From the NCBI GenBank assembly GCA_963728835.1, contig CAVSKZ010000002.1, positions 806,001-870,000 of the forward strand: a stretch of 64,000 bases of DNA, in the 5' to 3' direction. This stretch comes from VRUE01 sp963728835 (GTDB lineage Bacteria > Actinomycetota > Thermoleophilia > Solirubrobacterales > 70-9). Position numbers and translations under genes: made by a program. The notes below the pieces were generated by a model, which saw nothing but the letters and a program-made list of their open reading frames with translations, had not been told where the DNA came from and did not search any database. Of this stretch, positions 23,465 through 31,084 are shown in pieces; the first letter of the stretch is position 1; each line of letters opens with the position of its first letter.

Positions 23465-24291
23465 TGCCCGGCGACCTGATCGTCTGCCCGACGCCGATCG
23501 GCAACCTCGACGACGTCACTCCCCGCGTCCGCGACGCCCTCGTCAGCGCCGACTGGATCGCTTGCGAGGACACCCGCCGCACCGGCGGCCTGCTCGACAA
23601 GCTCGGCATCCGCCCGGCGCCGCCGCTGGTCTCCAACCACGAGGGCAACGAAGCGGCCCGCGCGACCGAGTTGGCGCAGCGGATCGAGCGCGGCGACACC
23701 GTCGTCCTCGTCTCCGACGCCGGCATGCCGGCGATCTCCGACCCCGGCTTCCGGCTGATCCGCCGCTGCATCGAACGCGCCCTCGACGTGACCGTGCTGC
23801 CCGGCCCCTCGGTGGTCCCGGTCGCTCTGGTCGCCTCCGGCCTGCCGACCGACCGCTGGCGCTTCGAGGGCTTCCTGCCCAAGCGCTCCGGCGAGATGGA
23901 GCGGGTGCTGCGCTCGGCCGAGACCGTGGTCGCCTTCGAGTCGCCGCGGCGGGTGGGGGAGTCGCTGGCGGCGCTGGCGGCGATCGCGCCCGACCGGCCC
24001 GCCGCCGTCTGCCGGGAGATGACCAAGATGCACGAGGAGGTCGCCCGCGGCTCGCTGGCGGAACTGGCCCGCCGCTTCCGCGGCGACGTCAAAGGGGAGA
24101 TCGTGCTGGTGATCGGGCCGGCCGCCGCCGAGGACCACGACCGCGACGTCGGCTTCGCCGTCGACGCCCTGCGCCACCTCGTCCAGTCGGGGGCAAGGCC
24201 GCGCGCCGCCGCCAGCGTCGTCGCCGCCCTCACCGGCACCCGCGCCAACGACCTCTACAGGGCGCTGACGGGCCGCGAGCCCCGCCAGTGA
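23464..24291 (+). CDS. rsmI: 16S rRNA (cytidine1402-2'-O)-methyltransferase
   Basis: 275 residues from ATG 23464, which overlaps the ROK stop. SAM-dependent tetrapyrrole-methylase fold with the RsmI signatures CPTPIGNLDDVTPR, ACEDTRRTGGLLDKLGI, SNHEGNE, VVLVSDAGMPAISDPG, GPSVVPVALVASGLP, RFEGFLPKRSGE and VFEAPxR-like FESPRRVGESL. It methylates C1402 of 16S rRNA in the P-site region for decoding fidelity. rsmI next to metG is also the arrangement in other actinobacteria. Confidence 0.95.
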   Translation: MPGDLIVCPTPIGNLDDVTPRVRDALVSADWIACEDTRRTGGLLDKLGIRPAPPLVSNHEGNEAARATELAQRIERGDTVVLVSDAGMPAISDPGFRLIRRCIERALDVTVLPGPSVVPVALVASGLPTDRWRFEGFLPKRSGEMERVLRSAETVVAFESPRRVGESLAALAAIAPDRPAAVCREMTKMHEEVARGSLAELARRFRGDVKGEIVLVIGPAAAEDHDRDVGFAVDALRHLVQSGARPRAAASVVAALTGTRANDLYRALTGREPRQ

Positions 24292-24313
24292 GCGTCGACT
24301 AGCCTGGCCGCCA

Positions 24314-25819
24314 GTGTCCTACTACGTCACCACCCCGATCTACTACGTCAACGCGGAGCCGCACCTCGGCCACGCCTACTCGACGCTGGCCGCCGACGTG
24401 CTCGCCCGCCACATGCGCCAGCGCGGCGAGGACGTCTTCTTCCTCACCGGCACCGACGAGCACGGGGAGCCGATCGAGACGGCGGCCGAGCGCGAGGGGA
24501 TCTCCCCGCAGGAGCTGGCCGACCGCAACGCGGCGAAGTTCGAGGCGCTGATGCCGATCATCGACGCCACCAACGACTTCTTCATCCGCACCTCCGACCC
24601 TCGCCACAAGGAGAAGGTCGCCGAGATCATGCAGCGCGTCTACGACAACGGCTGGGTGACCAAGGGCACCTACGAAGGCTGGTACTGCCCGCGCTGCGCC
24701 GACTTCAAGACCGAGCGCGAGCTGGGGCCCGGTCAGACCTGCGCGATCCACGAGATCCCGCTGGAGCGGGTCCGCGAGGAGAACTGGTTCTTCCGCCTCT
24801 CCGCCTTCCAGGAGCGGCTCGAAGCGCTCTACGAGGAGCGTCCCGACTTCGTCGTGCCGGACTTCCGCCGCAACGAGGCGGTCTCCTTCATCAAGGGAGG
24901 GCTCGAGGACGTCTCGCTCTCGCGGCCGGCGCTGAAGTGGGGGCTGCCGCTGCCCTGGGACCCCGAGCAGCGGATGTACGTCTGGTTCGACGCGCTGCTC
25001 AACTACGTCACCGCGCTCGGCTTCGCCCGCGAGGGCGAGGACATGACCGAGCGCTACTGGCCCGCCGCCCTGCACGTCCTGGGCAAGGACATCCTCAAGT
25101 TCCACGCGGTGATCTGGCCGGCCCTGCTCTGGGCCGCCGACCTCGAGCCGCCGCGGCGGATGACGATCCACGGCTACCTGCTGATGGGCGAGAAGAAGAT
25201 GTCGAAGTCGCTCGGCAACGTCCTCGACCCCTTCGAGGCGATCGACCGCTTCGGCGCCGACGCGCTGCGCTTCTACTGCTTCCGCGAGGTCAGCTTCGGC
25301 CAGGACGGTTCGATCTCGACGGCCGGCTTCGAGGCTCGCTACGAGACCGAGCTGGCCAACGACTTCGGCAACCTGGCGAGCCGCATCCTGGCGATGGTCG
25401 AGCGCTACCGCGCCGGCGTCGTGCCGGTGGCGGCGGTCGACGCGGTGCTCGCCGAGGACTTCGAAGGCGCCGTGCCGCGCTTCTGCGAGCTGCTCGACCG
25501 GGCCGAGCTGACCCAGGCGCTGGAGGTGGCCTGGACGCTGGTGCGACGCCTCAACCGCTACGTCGAGGAGACGCAGCCGTGGGTGCTGGCCAAGGACGAG
25601 GCCGATCCCGAGCGCCTCGACGAGGTCCTCTACAACCTCTGCGAGGGCCTACGCGTGACGACCCTGTTGCTGGTTCCCTACCTACCGAGGACCAGCGAGC
25701 ACCTGCTCACCACGCTGGGCGAAGACTCCCGCGAGTTGGCCGAGTTGGGCTCCCGCGCGGGGGGCCAGCAGGTCGAACGCGTGCCGCCGCTCTTCCCCAA
25801 GATCGAGACGCCCGCCTAG
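24314..25819 (+). CDS. metG: Methionyl-tRNA synthetase
   Basis: 501 residues from GTG 24314 (VSYYVTTPIYYVNAEPHLGH). HIGH motif PHLGHAY, zinc-knuckle region CPRCADFKTERELGPGQTC, WFDALLNYVTALGF, GKDILKFHAVIWPALL and the KMSKS loop KKMSKSLGN. The anticodon-binding helical bundle follows (NLASRILAMVERY, RLNRYVEETQPW). No C-terminal EMAP/tRNA-binding appendix, so it is the short monomer-type form. It loads methionine onto both initiator and elongator tRNA. Its last 138 bp overlap the convergent serine-hydrolase gene. Confidence 0.97.
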   Translation: MSYYVTTPIYYVNAEPHLGHAYSTLAADVLARHMRQRGEDVFFLTGTDEHGEPIETAAEREGISPQELADRNAAKFEALMPIIDATNDFFIRTSDPRHKEKVAEIMQRVYDNGWVTKGTYEGWYCPRCADFKTERELGPGQTCAIHEIPLERVREENWFFRLSAFQERLEALYEERPDFVVPDFRRNEAVSFIKGGLEDVSLSRPALKWGLPLPWDPEQRMYVWFDALLNYVTALGFAREGEDMTERYWPAALHVLGKDILKFHAVIWPALLWAADLEPPRRMTIHGYLLMGEKKMSKSLGNVLDPFEAIDRFGADALRFYCFREVSFGQDGSISTAGFEARYETELANDFGNLASRILAMVERYRAGVVPVAAVDAVLAEDFEGAVPRFCELLDRAELTQALEVAWTLVRRLNRYVEETQPWVLAKDEADPERLDEVLYNLCEGLRVTTLLLVPYLPRTSEHLLTTLGEDSRELAELGSRAGGQQVERVPPLFPKIETPA

Positions 25820-26677
25820 CCGTTGCTTCGACGACCCACGTCGCCCGCAGCGCGCGGCGGCGATGCCGTGCAGGAGGCGACGGGCGACGCCGCGCAGCGT
25901 CTCGTTCCCGTAGGCCGTCGAGGGGTTGTGCTCGCTGAGGATCGCGAGGGCGAGGCGGCAGCGACCGCGCTGGAGGAAGGCGATCTGGTGGCTGACGGTG
26001 CCGACTCCGTCGTCGTTGATCCCCCAGCCGCCCTTGAAGTAGAGCCGCCAACCACGGGGCCGGACGTCGGCGATGCCCCAGCGCTGCCAGGAGACGACCG
26101 AGCCGAGCAGACGGCGGGCGAAGCGTCGGTGGCGACCCGGCACGTAGCGCTCGTAGCGCAACATGAAGCGGGCCTGGTCGCGAGCGCTGATCTGCGAGAG
26201 CCCGCCGAGCCAGCCCGGTTCGTAGACCCACTGGAAGTCGCGCATCCGTGCTGCGCGGGCGAGCCGCTCGACCCTGCCGTCACCGAGCAGGGCGGCGACC
26301 TGTATCCCGGCGGCGTTGTCGGAGACGCGGATCATCGGTTCGAGCAGGGCCTTCTCGTCGGTGTGGAGGCGGCGGTTGCGCACCGAGCGCTGGCGCAGGT
26401 AGGCGACGAGCAGCATCGCCTTGATCACGCTGGCGGCTGGGGCGGTGCGGGCGCCTTGAAACGATCGCAAACGGGTGCGGCGGTCGACGATCGCGAAGCT
26501 GACGTCGCCAAGCCTTGCGCGGGCGTAGCGGCGGGCTCCGGGTACAGATGGCTTCCAGGGCCGGCTTGCGGCCCGCTCGGTCCCCTGCCCGAGGCTTGGT
26601 GCCGGCAGCAGGAGCAGGGTGAGAAGTGCAGCCAGGCCGATGCACGCCATTCCCACCGGGAACGGCCGCCGGGTCAA
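25682..26677 (-). CDS. Secreted serine hydrolase of the class A beta-lactamase superfamily
   Basis: 331 residues from TTG 26677, which overlaps the upstream gene's stop (TTGA). The n-region MTRRPFP before a hydrophobic helix supports this start; ATG 26650 is the alternative. Motifs: SVIK (S83, K86), VSDN (S119-N121) and FKGGWG (K215) equal the SxxK, SDN and KTG triad of penicillin-recognising hydrolases. It is likely exported; substrate may be peptidoglycan-like or a beta-lactam. The last ~45 residues are antisense to metG and look non-native (RRGSSKQRLGGRLDLGEE); a different frame ends cleanly at 25816. A late frameshift that lengthened the protein is possible. Confidence 0.78.
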   Translation of the reverse strand: MTRRPFPVGMACIGLAALLTLLLLPAPSLGQGTERAASRPWKPSVPGARRYARARLGDVSFAIVDRRTRLRSFQGARTAPAASVIKAMLLVAYLRQRSVRNRRLHTDEKALLEPMIRVSDNAAGIQVAALLGDGRVERLARAARMRDFQWVYEPGWLGGLSQISARDQARFMLRYERYVPGRHRRFARRLLGSVVSWQRWGIADVRPRGWRLYFKGGWGINDDGVGTVSHQIAFLQRGRCRLALAILSEHNPSTAYGNETLRGVARRLLHGIAAARCGRRGSSKQRLGGRLDLGEERRHAFDLLAPRAGAQLGQLAGVFAQRGEQVLAGPR

Positions 26678-27843
26678 GTCGCGCCGCCCTCCGCGATCGC
26701 GCCGGGCCCGAGCTGGTCCGGGCTCGTGTAGCCGCAGAGCGCCATCGTCAGGTCGAGCTCGGCGAGGACCATCTTCAGCACCGTTTCCACGCCCTGCTGC
26801 CCCTCCAGGGCGAGGCCCCAGACGTAGGGGCGGCCAAGGCAGACCGCGTCGGCGCCGAGGGCGAGCGCCTTGATCGCGTCGGCGCCGCCGCGGATGCCGC
26901 TGTCGAAGAGGATCGCGAGGTCGTCGCCGGTGGCCTCGGCGATCGCCGGCAGGGCGTCGAGCGAGCCGATTGCGCCGTCGACCTGGCGGCCGCCGTGGTT
27001 GGAGACGACGATGCCGTCCAGTCCGCGCCGGACCGCCTCGCGGGCGTCATCGGCATGCTGGATGCCCTTGACCACGATCGGCAGCTCCGTCTGCTCGCGC
27101 AGCCAGGCGAGGTCGTCCCAGCTGAGCGCCGGGTTTGCCTGCACGCCGAGGAAGTGGCCGGTGGCGGCGCCGACGTCCTCCTCGGGCGTCTTCTCCAGGG
27201 CGGCGCGGAAGACCGGGTCCTGGAAGTAGTTGGCGACGCCCACCCCGTTGAGAAAGGGGAGCCAGGCCTGCTGCAGGTCGCGCGGCTTCCAGCCGGGCAC
27301 GAAGGTGTCGACGGTGAGGACGATGGCGCCGTAGCCCGCGGCCCCGGCTCGCTCGACGAGGCTGGCGGCAAGCGCCCTGTCGTTGGGCCAGTAGAGCTGG
27401 AACCAGCGTGGTGCGTCGCCCCCCGCCTCGGCGATCTCCTCCAGGGTGAAGGCCGAGGCGGTGCTGGCGATCATCGGCAGGCCGAGGGTCGCCGCCGCCC
27501 GAGCCGTCGCCAGCTCGCCGTCGGGGTGAACGACCTTCTGCACGCCGATCGGGGCCAGCATCAGCGGTGCCGGCATCGCCGTCCCCAGGACGGTGGTGGA
27601 GAGGTCGCGCTCGGCGACGTCGCGCAGCATCCGCGGCACGATGCGGCGGCGCCGGAGCGCCTCGCGGTTGGCGTCCATCGTGCCCTCGCTGCCGGCGCCG
27701 GCGAAGACGTAGTTGGCGGCCTGCTCGTCCATCGCCTCCGCGGCACGCCGCTTCAGCTCTGCGATCGAGACCGGGATCGAGGGTGTCTCGCCCCCGAGCC
27801 CGCGAGCGTAGATCTCGCGGTAGTAGTCGGCGAAGTCCGCCAT
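26674..27843 (-). CDS. FMN-dependent alpha-hydroxy-acid oxidase (lactate oxidase/monooxygenase-like)
   Basis: 389 residues from ATG 27843 (MADFADYYREIYARG). TIM-barrel FMN family: YVFAGAGSEGTMDANREALR, LMLAPIGVQKVVHPDGE, STASAFTLEEIAE, WFQLYWPND, IVLTVDTFVPGWKPRDL, then VVKGI, the catalytic-base loop SNHGGRQVDGA and FDSGIRGGADAIKALALGA with the FMN phosphate site. The overall length and ANYVFAG opening are closest to lactate 2-monooxygenase/L-lactate dehydrogenase-like forms. Substrate is a 2-hydroxy acid, probably lactate, but that is an inference. Coupled by stop/start overlap to the serine-hydrolase gene. Confidence 0.9.
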   Translation of the reverse strand: MADFADYYREIYARGLGGETPSIPVSIAELKRRAAEAMDEQAANYVFAGAGSEGTMDANREALRRRRIVPRMLRDVAERDLSTTVLGTAMPAPLMLAPIGVQKVVHPDGELATARAAATLGLPMIASTASAFTLEEIAEAGGDAPRWFQLYWPNDRALAASLVERAGAAGYGAIVLTVDTFVPGWKPRDLQQAWLPFLNGVGVANYFQDPVFRAALEKTPEEDVGAATGHFLGVQANPALSWDDLAWLREQTELPIVVKGIQHADDAREAVRRGLDGIVVSNHGGRQVDGAIGSLDALPAIAEATGDDLAILFDSGIRGGADAIKALALGADAVCLGRPYVWGLALEGQQGVETVLKMVLAELDLTMALCGYTSPDQLGPGAIAEGGAT

Positions 27844-27903
27844 GCGGGGGAAGGCTATCCGGGTGCGAGGCAAGAGCCCGCCTCAAAGACTTGTCGAGTA
27901 TTC

Positions 27904-27942
27904 GGCGGTACCAATAGTAATTACCCAGTTCCAGGTACCGCC
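27904..27942. promoter_or_regulatory. Inverted repeat in the promoter gap before 28002
   Basis: ggcggtacc (27904-27912) and ggtaccgcc (27934-27942) form a perfect 9-bp inverted repeat around an AT-richer 21-base core in a divergent 158-bp gap. It could be an operator or a weak hairpin. No promoter boxes are certain. Confidence 0.3.
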
Positions 27943-28001
27943 CCGTAGATCAAACGCTTGCCGGGGTTGCCCTGCCAGTCCGACGAGAGGAGGTTTCCCC
28001 C

Positions 28002-28625
28002 GTGAACGAAACCGCTGCATTCCACGGACCTGGCATCTTCCGATCGCGATCCTTCTGGATCGCGCTGCTCGCCTCACTGGCCCTGCTCTTCGCCGGCTTC
28101 TGCGAATCGGCCTCGGCCAAGCGTCATCCGCTGGTGGGTGGGGACGGCAAGATCCACGCCTGCTACAGGGTCAAGGGCAAGCCGAAGGGCAATCTGCGAG
28201 TGGTGCGCGGCTACAAGGTGCGATGTCGCCGGGGAGAGCGCAAAGTCGCCTGGGCGGTTGCCGCAGTGGCCGGTCCGGCCGGTGCCGGCGGGGCGCAGGG
28301 GGTGGGTGGCTCTCCGGGCGAGCCCGGAACGCAGTCGACGGCGACCACGAAACTGACCGAACAGGTCGACTCGCTCTCCGCCCGGGTCGACAGCCTCGAA
28401 GCGACGCTGGCCGGGGTCACGAATGCCGACCTGCTGGCCGTGGTCGACTCGCTGCCGGCGATCGACTCGCTCTGCGAACAGAGCGAAGACCTGACCGAAC
28501 AGGTGAACCTCCTGCAGGACGTGGTCGGCGGCATCGGGCTCAGCCCGGCGCTGGAGGCGATCGGCCTGCTCGAAATCCCGACCCTGCCCACCGAGCTGGA
28601 ACCGTTCAGCTGTCCGGTTCCTTGA
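28002..28625 (+). CDS. Secreted coiled-coil protein with N-terminal 'IHACY' domain and collagen-like spacer
   Basis: 207 residues from GTG 28002 with GAGAGGAGG upstream. A signal sequence (FWIALLASLALLFAGFCESA) is followed by a basic domain GKIHACYRVKGKPKGNLRVV and VRCRRGERKVAW, whose two cysteines could form a disulfide. Then a Gly-rich collagen-like stretch (AGPAGAGGAQGVGGSPGEPG) and a Leu/Val heptad coiled coil (LTEQVDSLSARVDSLEATL). I recall similar 'IHACY..CRRGERK' plus collagen plus coiled-coil proteins in Solirubrobacterales; no function is known. Probably surface-exposed and oligomeric. Confidence 0.75.
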   Translation: MNETAAFHGPGIFRSRSFWIALLASLALLFAGFCESASAKRHPLVGGDGKIHACYRVKGKPKGNLRVVRGYKVRCRRGERKVAWAVAAVAGPAGAGGAQGVGGSPGEPGTQSTATTKLTEQVDSLSARVDSLEATLAGVTNADLLAVVDSLPAIDSLCEQSEDLTEQVNLLQDVVGGIGLSPALEAIGLLEIPTLPTELEPFSCPVP

Positions 28626-28659
28626 GCTGAGAAAGCTGTGGATAGTGTGGGGGTCGGCG

Positions 28660-29430
28660 ATGATCGACTCCCACACCCACCTCTTCCTCTGCGAGGTGCC
28701 CGAGGCCGAGCTGGTCGCCGCGGCGCGGGAGGCGGGCGTCGCGCGGATGCTCAACGTCGGGCTGACACCCGATTCGAGCGAGCTGGCGATCGCCGCCGCC
28801 GAGCGCCACGAGAGCGTCTACGCGACCGCCGGCTGCCATCCGACCGAGGCCGCCGGCTTCGACGACGCGCGCGCCGGTGAGATCGCCCGGCTCGCGACCG
28901 AGAACGAGAAGGTGCGGGCGATCGGCGAGACGGGGATCGACTACTACCGCGAAACGGCGAGCCGGGCCGACCAGCGGCGTTCCTTCGAGGCCCAGATCGA
29001 GATCGCCCGCGACCGCGGCCTGCCGATCGTGATCCACGCCCGCGACCCCGACGGCGAGACCGGCGCCGTCGACGACGTCTTCTCGATCCTCGACGAGCGC
29101 GGGGACGGCGTCGAGGTGATCCTCCACTGCTTCCTCGCCCCCTGGCGCGTCCAGGACGCGATCGACCGCGGCTGGTACTGCTCCTTTTCGGGGGTCGTCA
29201 CCTTCCCCAGCGCCGGTGAGCTGCGCGAGGCCGCGGCGAAGCTGCCCGACGAGCTCGTCCTGGTCGAGACGGACGCTCCGTACCTGGCGCCGCAGCCGGT
29301 GCGCGGCAAGCCCAACGAGCCGGCCCACGTGGTCTCCACGGCGGAGGCCCTCGCCGAGAGCCGCGGCGTCTCCTACGGGGAGCTGGAGCGGATCGTCGAG
29401 GCCAACGCGCGGACCTTGTTCGGCTGGTAG
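28660..29430 (+). CDS. TatD family metal-dependent hydrolase
   Basis: 256 residues from ATG 28660 (MIDSHTHLFLCEVPE). The amidohydrolase metal site shows DSHTHL at the start, GETGIDYYRE, IVIHARDPDG, VILHCFL and ETDAPYLAPQP, so all metal ligands of the family are present. TatD enzymes are Mg-dependent 3'-5' DNA/RNA exonucleases or general phosphohydrolases. tatD directly upstream of rsmA and ispE is a conserved actinobacterial order. Stop and next start are 6 bp apart. Confidence 0.94.
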   Translation: MIDSHTHLFLCEVPEAELVAAAREAGVARMLNVGLTPDSSELAIAAAERHESVYATAGCHPTEAAGFDDARAGEIARLATENEKVRAIGETGIDYYRETASRADQRRSFEAQIEIARDRGLPIVIHARDPDGETGAVDDVFSILDERGDGVEVILHCFLAPWRVQDAIDRGWYCSFSGVVTFPSAGELREAAAKLPDELVLVETDAPYLAPQPVRGKPNEPAHVVSTAEALAESRGVSYGELERIVEANARTLFGW

Positions 29431-29436
29431 CGCCCT

Positions 29437-30201
29437 GTGGTCAGGCTCGGCCAGAACTTCCTCTCCGACCCCAACCTGCTCGACGCGATCGTGCGCGACG
29501 CTCAGCTGGGCCCCGGGGAGGTCGTGCTCGAGGTGGGCGCCGGGGAAGGCGTGCTGACCGAGCGACTCGCCGCCGCTGGGGCCCACGTCCACTCGGTCGA
29601 GATCGACCGCCGGCTGGAGCCGGTGCTGGCACCGCTCGCCGCCCGCCCGAACGTCGAGGTGCACTGGGGCGACGCGCTCGAGCTGGACTTCGCCGGGCTC
29701 GACCCCGCTCCCACCGCCGTCGTCGCCAACCTGCCCTATGCGGTGGCGACGCCGGTGATCCTGCGTACGGTCGCCGAGCTGCCCTCGGTTAGGCGCTGGA
29801 CGGTGATGGTGCAGCGCGAGATCGCCGACCGGCTGCGCGCGGCGCCCGGAAGCCGGACCTATGGATCGCCGAGCGCGACCGTGCAGCTCGCCTGCGAGGT
29901 GAGGCTGCTGCGCACGGTCGACCCCGCCGTCTTCCGGCCGCGGCCGCGGGTCGAGTCGGCGATACTCGGCCTGCGCCGCACGGGGCCGGGTGCCGACGAG
30001 CCGACCCGCGAGCTGATCCGCGCCGCCTTCGCCCACCGCCGCAAGTCGCTCGCGCGCTCGGTCGAGCACGTCCGGCCCGGCACGCTGGCCGCGACCCGGA
30101 CGGCGCTGGAGGCGCTTGGCTTGGATCCCGGCGCGCGGGCCGAGTCGCTGGCGCCCGGGGATTTCGCCGCCCTATCCGCGAAGCTGCGGTCCAGCGCCTA
30201 G
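29437..30201 (+). CDS. rsmA: 16S rRNA (adenine1518/1519-N6)-dimethyltransferase
   Basis: 254 residues from GTG 29437 (VVRLGQNFLSDPNLLDAIV). SAM motif I VLEVGAGEGVLTERLA, acidic VEIDRRLEP, catalytic ANLPYAVATP (NLPY) and VMVQREIADRL. RPRPRVESAIL and AFAHRRKSLARS mark the C-terminal rRNA-binding helices. It dimethylates two adjacent adenines near the 3' end of 16S rRNA during 30S assembly. GQNFL replaces the longer KSLGQNFL start seen in many orthologues, so the N-terminus is short, but no earlier in-frame start fits. ispE follows 16 bp later. Confidence 0.96.
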   Translation: MVRLGQNFLSDPNLLDAIVRDAQLGPGEVVLEVGAGEGVLTERLAAAGAHVHSVEIDRRLEPVLAPLAARPNVEVHWGDALELDFAGLDPAPTAVVANLPYAVATPVILRTVAELPSVRRWTVMVQREIADRLRAAPGSRTYGSPSATVQLACEVRLLRTVDPAVFRPRPRVESAILGLRRTGPGADEPTRELIRAAFAHRRKSLARSVEHVRPGTLAATRTALEALGLDPGARAESLAPGDFAALSAKLRSSA

Positions 30202-30217
30202 GACACCAGCCTCGTCG

Positions 30218-31084
30218 ATGCAGATCCACGCACCCGCAAAGCTCAACCTCTGCCTCTACCTCGGCCCCCGGCGCGAGGACGGGTTGCACGAGCTCTGCTC
30301 GCTCTTCGAGCCGCTGGCGCTGGGCGACCCGATCACAGTGCAGGAGGCGGAGCGGGACGAAGTCGTCTGTCCGGGCATCGAGGGAGAGAACCTGGCCGCG
30401 CGGGCACTGGAAGCGCTGCGCGAGCGGGGCTGGGAACGGCCGCCGCTGCTGGTCGAGATCGAGAAGCGGATCCCGGTCGCCGCCGGCCTCGGCGGCGGCA
30501 GCGCCGACGCGGCGGCGCTGCTGCGCCTGGCGGCCGAGCATGGCGACTTCTTGCCGCATGGCGGCAAGAAGTCGCCACCACCGGATCTGGAGGAGATCGC
30601 TGCGGAGCTCGGCGCCGACGTGCCCTCGCAGCTGACGCCCGCCCTCGCCCTCGTGCGCGGGGCGGGGGAGAGAGTCGAGCGCCTCCCCGACCCTGCGCCG
30701 CACGCCGTGATCCTCCTGCCGGGGGGCGGCGGCCTCGGCACCGCCGAGGTCTTCGCCGAGGCCGACCGGCTTGGCCTCGGCCGCGACGCGGAGGAGCTCG
30801 ACCGCCTGGCGAACCGCCTGCATGCGGCGGCTGGCGCCGGCGCCTCGCCGCTCTCCTACCGCGAGCTGCTCGTCAACGACCTCGAGCCCGCCGCACGCTC
30901 CCTGCGTCCCGGCATCGGCGACGCTCTCGACGTCCTGCGTGCGGCGGGCGCCGCCCACGCGCTGCTCACGGGCTCGGGCCCGACGGCGTTCGGTCTCTTC
31001 GAGAGCCTCGAGGCGGCCCGGGCCGCGGCAGACGAGCTCGACCGAGCCGACGCGATCGTCTGCGAAGCAGGGAGGTTCTCGTGA
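30218..31084 (+). CDS. ispE: 4-diphosphocytidyl-2-C-methyl-D-erythritol kinase
   Basis: 288 residues from ATG 30218 (MQIHAPAKLNLCLYLGPRRE). GHMP kinase motifs: APAKLNL, PVAAGLGGGSADAAALL (the ATP loop) and a C-terminal LLTGSGPTAFGLFE. It phosphorylates CDP-methylerythritol in the MEP isoprenoid route, showing that this organism makes isoprenoids by that pathway. Residues ~108-120 (GDFLPHGGKKSPPP) are an insertion just after the ATP loop, encoded by a perfect 17-bp inverted repeat (see 30541), and look foreign to the family. The stop overlaps the next GTG start. Confidence 0.95.
   Translation: MQIHAPAKLNLCLYLGPRREDGLHELCSLFEPLALGDPITVQEAERDEVVCPGIEGENLAARALEALRERGWERPPLLVEIEKRIPVAAGLGGGSADAAALLRLAAEHGDFLPHGGKKSPPPDLEEIAAELGADVPSQLTPALALVRGAGERVERLPDPAPHAVILLPGGGGLGTAEVFAEADRLGLGRDAEELDRLANRLHAAAGAGASPLSYRELLVNDLEPAARSLRPGIGDALDVLRAAGAAHALLTGSGPTAFGLFESLEAARAAADELDRADAIVCEAGRFS
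30541..30577 (+). repeat. Perfect 17-bp hairpin inserted inside ispE
   Basis: tggcgacttcttgccgc (30541-30557) is exactly complementary to 30561-30577, with only a 3-base loop (atg). It is inside the coding frame of ispE and encodes the extra loop DFLPHGGKK. A palindrome this long and perfect is not expected from protein coding alone. Confidence 0.85.
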
